Assembly (NCBI GenBank): GCA_023425615.1
Contig: JAFACJ010000682.1
Span: 1-8,579 of the forward strand
Direction of reading: 5' to 3'
Length of the DNA: 8,579 nt
Source: Actinomycetes bacterium
Lineage (GTDB): Bacteria; Actinomycetota; Actinomycetes; Streptosporangiales; Streptosporangiaceae
Part shown: positions 6,310 to 8,579 of the stretch, piece after piece
How positions within the stretch are numbered: the stretch's first letter is position 1
How the letters are laid out: each line of letters starts with the position of its first letter
Translations under genes and position numbers: made by a program
The notes under the pieces: model-generated
Told to the model about the DNA's origin: nothing
Seen by the model: the letters and a program-made list of their open reading frames with translations, nothing else
Database searches by the model: none

Positions 6310-7743
6310 TTACGTGGCCTTGCAGATGTTATCGGTGGCTTTGATCTCGCCGTCCAGCTTCTTGGGCAGCGGAGCGGAGGTCTTCAGGCCCTTCCAGCCG
6401 GGGCCCAGGACCAGATCGACGACACCGGCGGCGACACCGGAGGCGGGCACCACCTTGGCGCCGGGGACCAGGGTGGCCAGGGTGGTGGCGGCGTCCTCGG
6501 CGCCCTGGCCGTAGCGGATCTGGGTGGCAGGCGGGTTGGTCTTGGGGTTGCCCACCGCCAGGACCCGGTAGCCCTTGGCGGTGAGCGCGTCGCCGACGCG
6601 CGCCGCCGCGCCCTGGATGCCGCTGCCGTTGAGCACCCGCACCTTGATCTGGGACGCCGGGACGTTGGTGACCTTGTCCTTGGTCGGGTCCTCGATCTCG
6701 GTGTCGTTGGCGATCTGGGAGAAGAAGTCCTCGGCGTCCGGCTGGCGCAGCGCCACCCGGTTGGGGTCGGGCGCGTAGGCGGTGTAGGGGACGGTGATGA
6801 ACCGGATCTTGCCGGTGCTGATGTCCTTCAGCTTGGTGCCGAGGTCGGCCATCTTGGCGAGGGTGAAGTCCTTGTCCACCGTGACGGTCTCGGTTGCCGA
6901 CCGCAGCAGCGCGTTCAGCTTCACCGGGTTGCCCAGCACACCCTGGCTCAGCGCCTTCTTGGCGACCGAGCCGAGGAACTGCTGCTGGCGCTTGATCCGG
7001 CTGAGGTCCGAGCCGTCGCCGAGGCCGTGCCTGGCGCGCACATAGGCAAGGGCGGTCTCGCCCTTGACGGTGTGCTTGCCCTTCTTCAGCTTGAGCTTGC
7101 TCTGCGGGTCGTCGACGTCGTTGGGCAGGCAGATCTCGATGCCGCCGAGCGCGTTGACCACGCCCTTGAAGCCGCTGAAGTCCACGATCGCCATATGGTC
7201 GATATGGATGTTGGTGATCGCCTGGATGGTCTTCCAGGTGCAGACCCCGCCGCCGATGGCGAACGCGGAGTTGATCATCGCGGCGCTCTGCGGCGCGGAC
7301 TTGGTGCCGTCGGCCTGGGTGCAGCTGGGGATCGGCACCATCAGGTCGCGCGGGAAGCTGATGCCCACCGCCTGCTCGCCGCCCGGCGACAGGTGCAGCA
7401 GGATCGTGGTGTCGGCGCGCGGTGTCTCGTTGACCAGGCTGCGGCCGTACTTGGCGTTGTCGCCCTTGCGGCTGTCGGAGCCCAGCAGCAGGATGTTCAC
7501 CGCTTCGTTGAGCTTGGGCACCTGAGCGGTGATCTCGGTGCCGGGGTCCACCCGGGTGATGCGGCTGTCGAGGTAGCGCGCGTAACCGTAGGCGGAGATG
7601 CTGCCGGCGACCAGCACCCCCGACAGCGCCACGGAGGTCCAGCCGAGCAGCTTCCAGCCTCGGGAGAGGCTCCTGCTCTCCGGGGCCTGGGGCTCGGCCT
7701 GCTGCGTCTCGTCGACGTAGTCGAGATAAAGGGGGCTGTTCAT
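6310..7743 (-). CDS. LCP-family (LytR-CpsA-Psr) cell-wall glycopolymer transferase with LytR_C domain
   Basis: This 477-residue type II membrane protein has a cytoplasmic tail (1-29), one membrane span (about 32-54), an extracellular LCP domain (about 80-262) and a C-terminal LytR_C domain (about 364-448). LCP hallmarks are NILLLGSDSR (83-92), RADTTILLHL (109-118), ISFPRDLMVPIP (128-139) and YVRARHGLGDGSDLSRIKRQQQFL (234-257). R109, D111, R132, D133, R236 and R238 correspond to the conserved Arg/Asp set that holds the polyprenyl pyrophosphate and metal. The LytR_C domain starts with IKVRVLNGSGIQGAA. Family members transfer undecaprenyl-linked wall polymers to peptidoglycan (or, in mycolic-acid genera, arabinogalactan). 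The ATG at 7743 is preceded by GTGGAG at a short spacing. The gene follows the TIGR03089-type gene by 17 bp, so the two are likely one transcript. A nearby teichoic-acid-type polymerase suggests a phosphate-rich polymer as substrate, which is inference. The family call is very secure. Confidence 0.95.
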   Translation of the reverse strand: MNSPLYLDYVDETQQAEPQAPESRSLSRGWKLLGWTSVALSGVLVAGSISAYGYARYLDSRITRVDPGTEITAQVPKLNEAVNILLLGSDSRKGDNAKYGRSLVNETPRADTTILLHLSPGGEQAVGISFPRDLMVPIPSCTQADGTKSAPQSAAMINSAFAIGGGVCTWKTIQAITNIHIDHMAIVDFSGFKGVVNALGGIEICLPNDVDDPQSKLKLKKGKHTVKGETALAYVRARHGLGDGSDLSRIKRQQQFLGSVAKKALSQGVLGNPVKLNALLRSATETVTVDKDFTLAKMADLGTKLKDISTGKIRFITVPYTAYAPDPNRVALRQPDAEDFFSQIANDTEIEDPTKDKVTNVPASQIKVRVLNGSGIQGAAARVGDALTAKGYRVLAVGNPKTNPPATQIRYGQGAEDAATTLATLVPGAKVVPASGVAAGVVDLVLGPGWKGLKTSAPLPKKLDGEIKATDNICKAT

Positions 7744-7760
7744 CGCTCCACGAGAGTAGG

Positions 7761-8504
7761 TCAGAGGAGGTGTCGTACGGGGGCGTACGGCGCTTCCAGT
7801 CCGGCTACCGCAGTCACATGCTCCGTTTCGATCCGGTGACGGATCAGATCATCATCGAGGTTGCGACAAAGTATGACGGATCCACCGGCGCTCAGGGGGG
7901 CGAGTAGTCCGGCCACCAGGTTTTCGGCTGTCCTGTATTCACCCGTGGTGAGAGTCCGATCATCGGCTCCAAGCCCGTGTCGCCCGATGAATCCCTGGGT
8001 TTCCTGATCCAGCCGTGACCGAGTGAATGTGGCTTTACTCACACTGAGAACGGGGTCTGAGGGGGAATACGCGGTGAAACGGTCCCCGTACGCTCTGACC
8101 TCCACCGCGTAGTCGGTGACCCAGCCGGGGGCGTCCGGCAGGGGGGCGCCGAACGCGTCGAGGGAGAGCCCGAGCACCTCATCCGCCCATGTCGGGGCGG
8201 ACGAAGGGGTGTCGGTGACCCAGACGCCCTCCTCGGCCGCCGCGCCGAGTTCCCCCCGGGGGCCGATCACCACGCGCTGGCCGGTGTTCCAGGCGGAGAA
8301 CAGCAGGACCGCGGTCTGCCAGTGCAGGGGCAGATCCAGGACGACGGTCCCGCCGGGCCGCACGCCGAGACCGTCCACCAGCAGATTGCTCGTCTTGGCG
8401 ACCCAGTTGTCGAAGGTACGGCGGGAGAACTCCAGACGCTCCCCGATCGCGTCGTCGTAGAAGGTCACCAGCGGCCGCTGTGCCGCCCCGCGCGTCAGGT
8501 CCAT
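7761..8504 (-). CDS. TIGR03089-type protein (truncated AMP-binding-like), function unknown
   Basis: This 247-residue protein resembles the actinobacterial TIGR03089 family, whose members look like the N-terminal part of acyl-CoA synthetases / AMP-dependent ligases. RPLVTFYDDAIGERLEFSRRTFDNWVAKTSNLL (10-42) is the diagnostic opening, followed by GVRPGGTVVLDLPLHWQTAVLLFSAWNTG (47-75). The Ser/Thr/Gly-rich ATP-binding loop of true adenylating enzymes is not visible, and the large C-terminal domain is absent. Catalysis of adenylation is therefore doubtful. No signal peptide or membrane span is seen, so it should be cytoplasmic. The ATG at 8504 is the earliest possible start, since a TAG stop lies four codons upstream in frame. 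No ribosome-binding site is evident and translation could be leaderless. It lies 17 bp upstream of the LCP gene and is probably co-transcribed with it. Its role, perhaps regulatory or scaffolding in envelope synthesis, is unknown. Confidence 0.88.
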   Translation of the reverse strand: MDLTRGAAQRPLVTFYDDAIGERLEFSRRTFDNWVAKTSNLLVDGLGVRPGGTVVLDLPLHWQTAVLLFSAWNTGQRVVIGPRGELGAAAEEGVWVTDTPSSAPTWADEVLGLSLDAFGAPLPDAPGWVTDYAVEVRAYGDRFTAYSPSDPVLSVSKATFTRSRLDQETQGFIGRHGLGADDRTLTTGEYRTAENLVAGLLAPLSAGGSVILCRNLDDDLIRHRIETEHVTAVAGLEAPYAPVRHLL

Positions 8505-8527
8505 GGAGGGAGGCTACCGAGCTGCCC

Positions 8528-8552
8528 CGTTCTCCCGGGCTTCACGTTCTCC
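8528..8552. repeat. Direct repeat upstream of the TIGR03089-type gene
   Basis: CGTTCTCC occurs at 8528-8535 and at 8545-8552, a 17-bp period, in the 75 bp between the gene start and the right edge. This is where a promoter for the TIGR03089-LCP pair would lie. No clear promoter hexamers or divergent gene could be recognised in the short stretch available. The repeat may be accidental. Confidence 0.2.
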
Positions 8553-8579
8553 ATATGTTCGACCGATAGCCTGCTGCAC

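Noticed and set aside
5063..6514. Plus-strand ORF of 483 codons
   Set aside because: It is antisense to the acyltransferase and crosses the gap into the LCP gene. It is highly charged and repetitive, with no domain.
7027..7839. Plus-strand ORF of 270 codons
   Set aside because: It is antisense to the LCP gene, whose motifs are definitive.
8505..8579. Possible divergent gene at the right edge
   Set aside because: The only plus-strand ATG in this stretch (8554) meets a stop codon after four codons, and too little sequence is available to support a gene.

Overview
The window looks like a chromosomal segment of a high-GC actinobacterium. Both strands carry long spurious ORFs, which is typical of GC-rich DNA. 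The gene content also fits: an LCP-family cell-wall ligase with a LytR_C tail, next to a TIGR03089-type protein that as far as I know is confined to Actinobacteria. The long GT2/CDP-glycerol transferase fusion is common in Streptosporangiales-like genera such as Actinomadura or Nocardiopsis. The genus is a guess and cannot be fixed from this sequence alone.

All six genes I can support lie on the minus strand, so transcription runs from high to low coordinates. In that order they are: (1) a TIGR03089-type truncated AMP-binding-like protein, 8504-7761; (2) an LCP (LytR-CpsA-Psr) transferase, 7743-6310, only 17 bp downstream and probably co-transcribed; (3) a membrane acyltransferase of the acyltransferase-3 / fucose 4-O-acetylase-like type, 6196-5132; (4) a two-domain GT2 glycosyltransferase plus CDP-glycerol glycerophosphotransferase, 4927-2735; (5) a secreted FG-GAP/VCBS repeat protein, 2639-1329; (6) a secreted phospholipase-D-like protein, 1201 to beyond the left edge. 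No tRNA, rRNA, CRISPR array or insertion sequence was seen.

Taken together this reads as a cell-surface glycopolymer locus. The GT2/CDP-glycerol enzyme would build or decorate a glycerol-phosphate-containing (teichoic-acid-like) polymer. The acyltransferase could acylate a surface glycan. The LCP protein would attach an undecaprenyl-linked polymer to peptidoglycan. The FG-GAP and PLD-like proteins are exported and could act on or bind the envelope. The link between the last two and the polymer is inference from position only.

The gaps of 95-204 bp between genes 2 to 6 are unusually rich in inverted repeats. The most striking is a long imperfect hairpin (2645-2704) that ends 5 nt before the TTG start of the FG-GAP gene and holds its only Shine-Dalgarno-like sequence in the stem. 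That gene's signal peptide also contains a run of ten identical bases, a possible slippage site. The PLD-like protein keeps the His and Lys of both HKD motifs but lacks the Asp in both.
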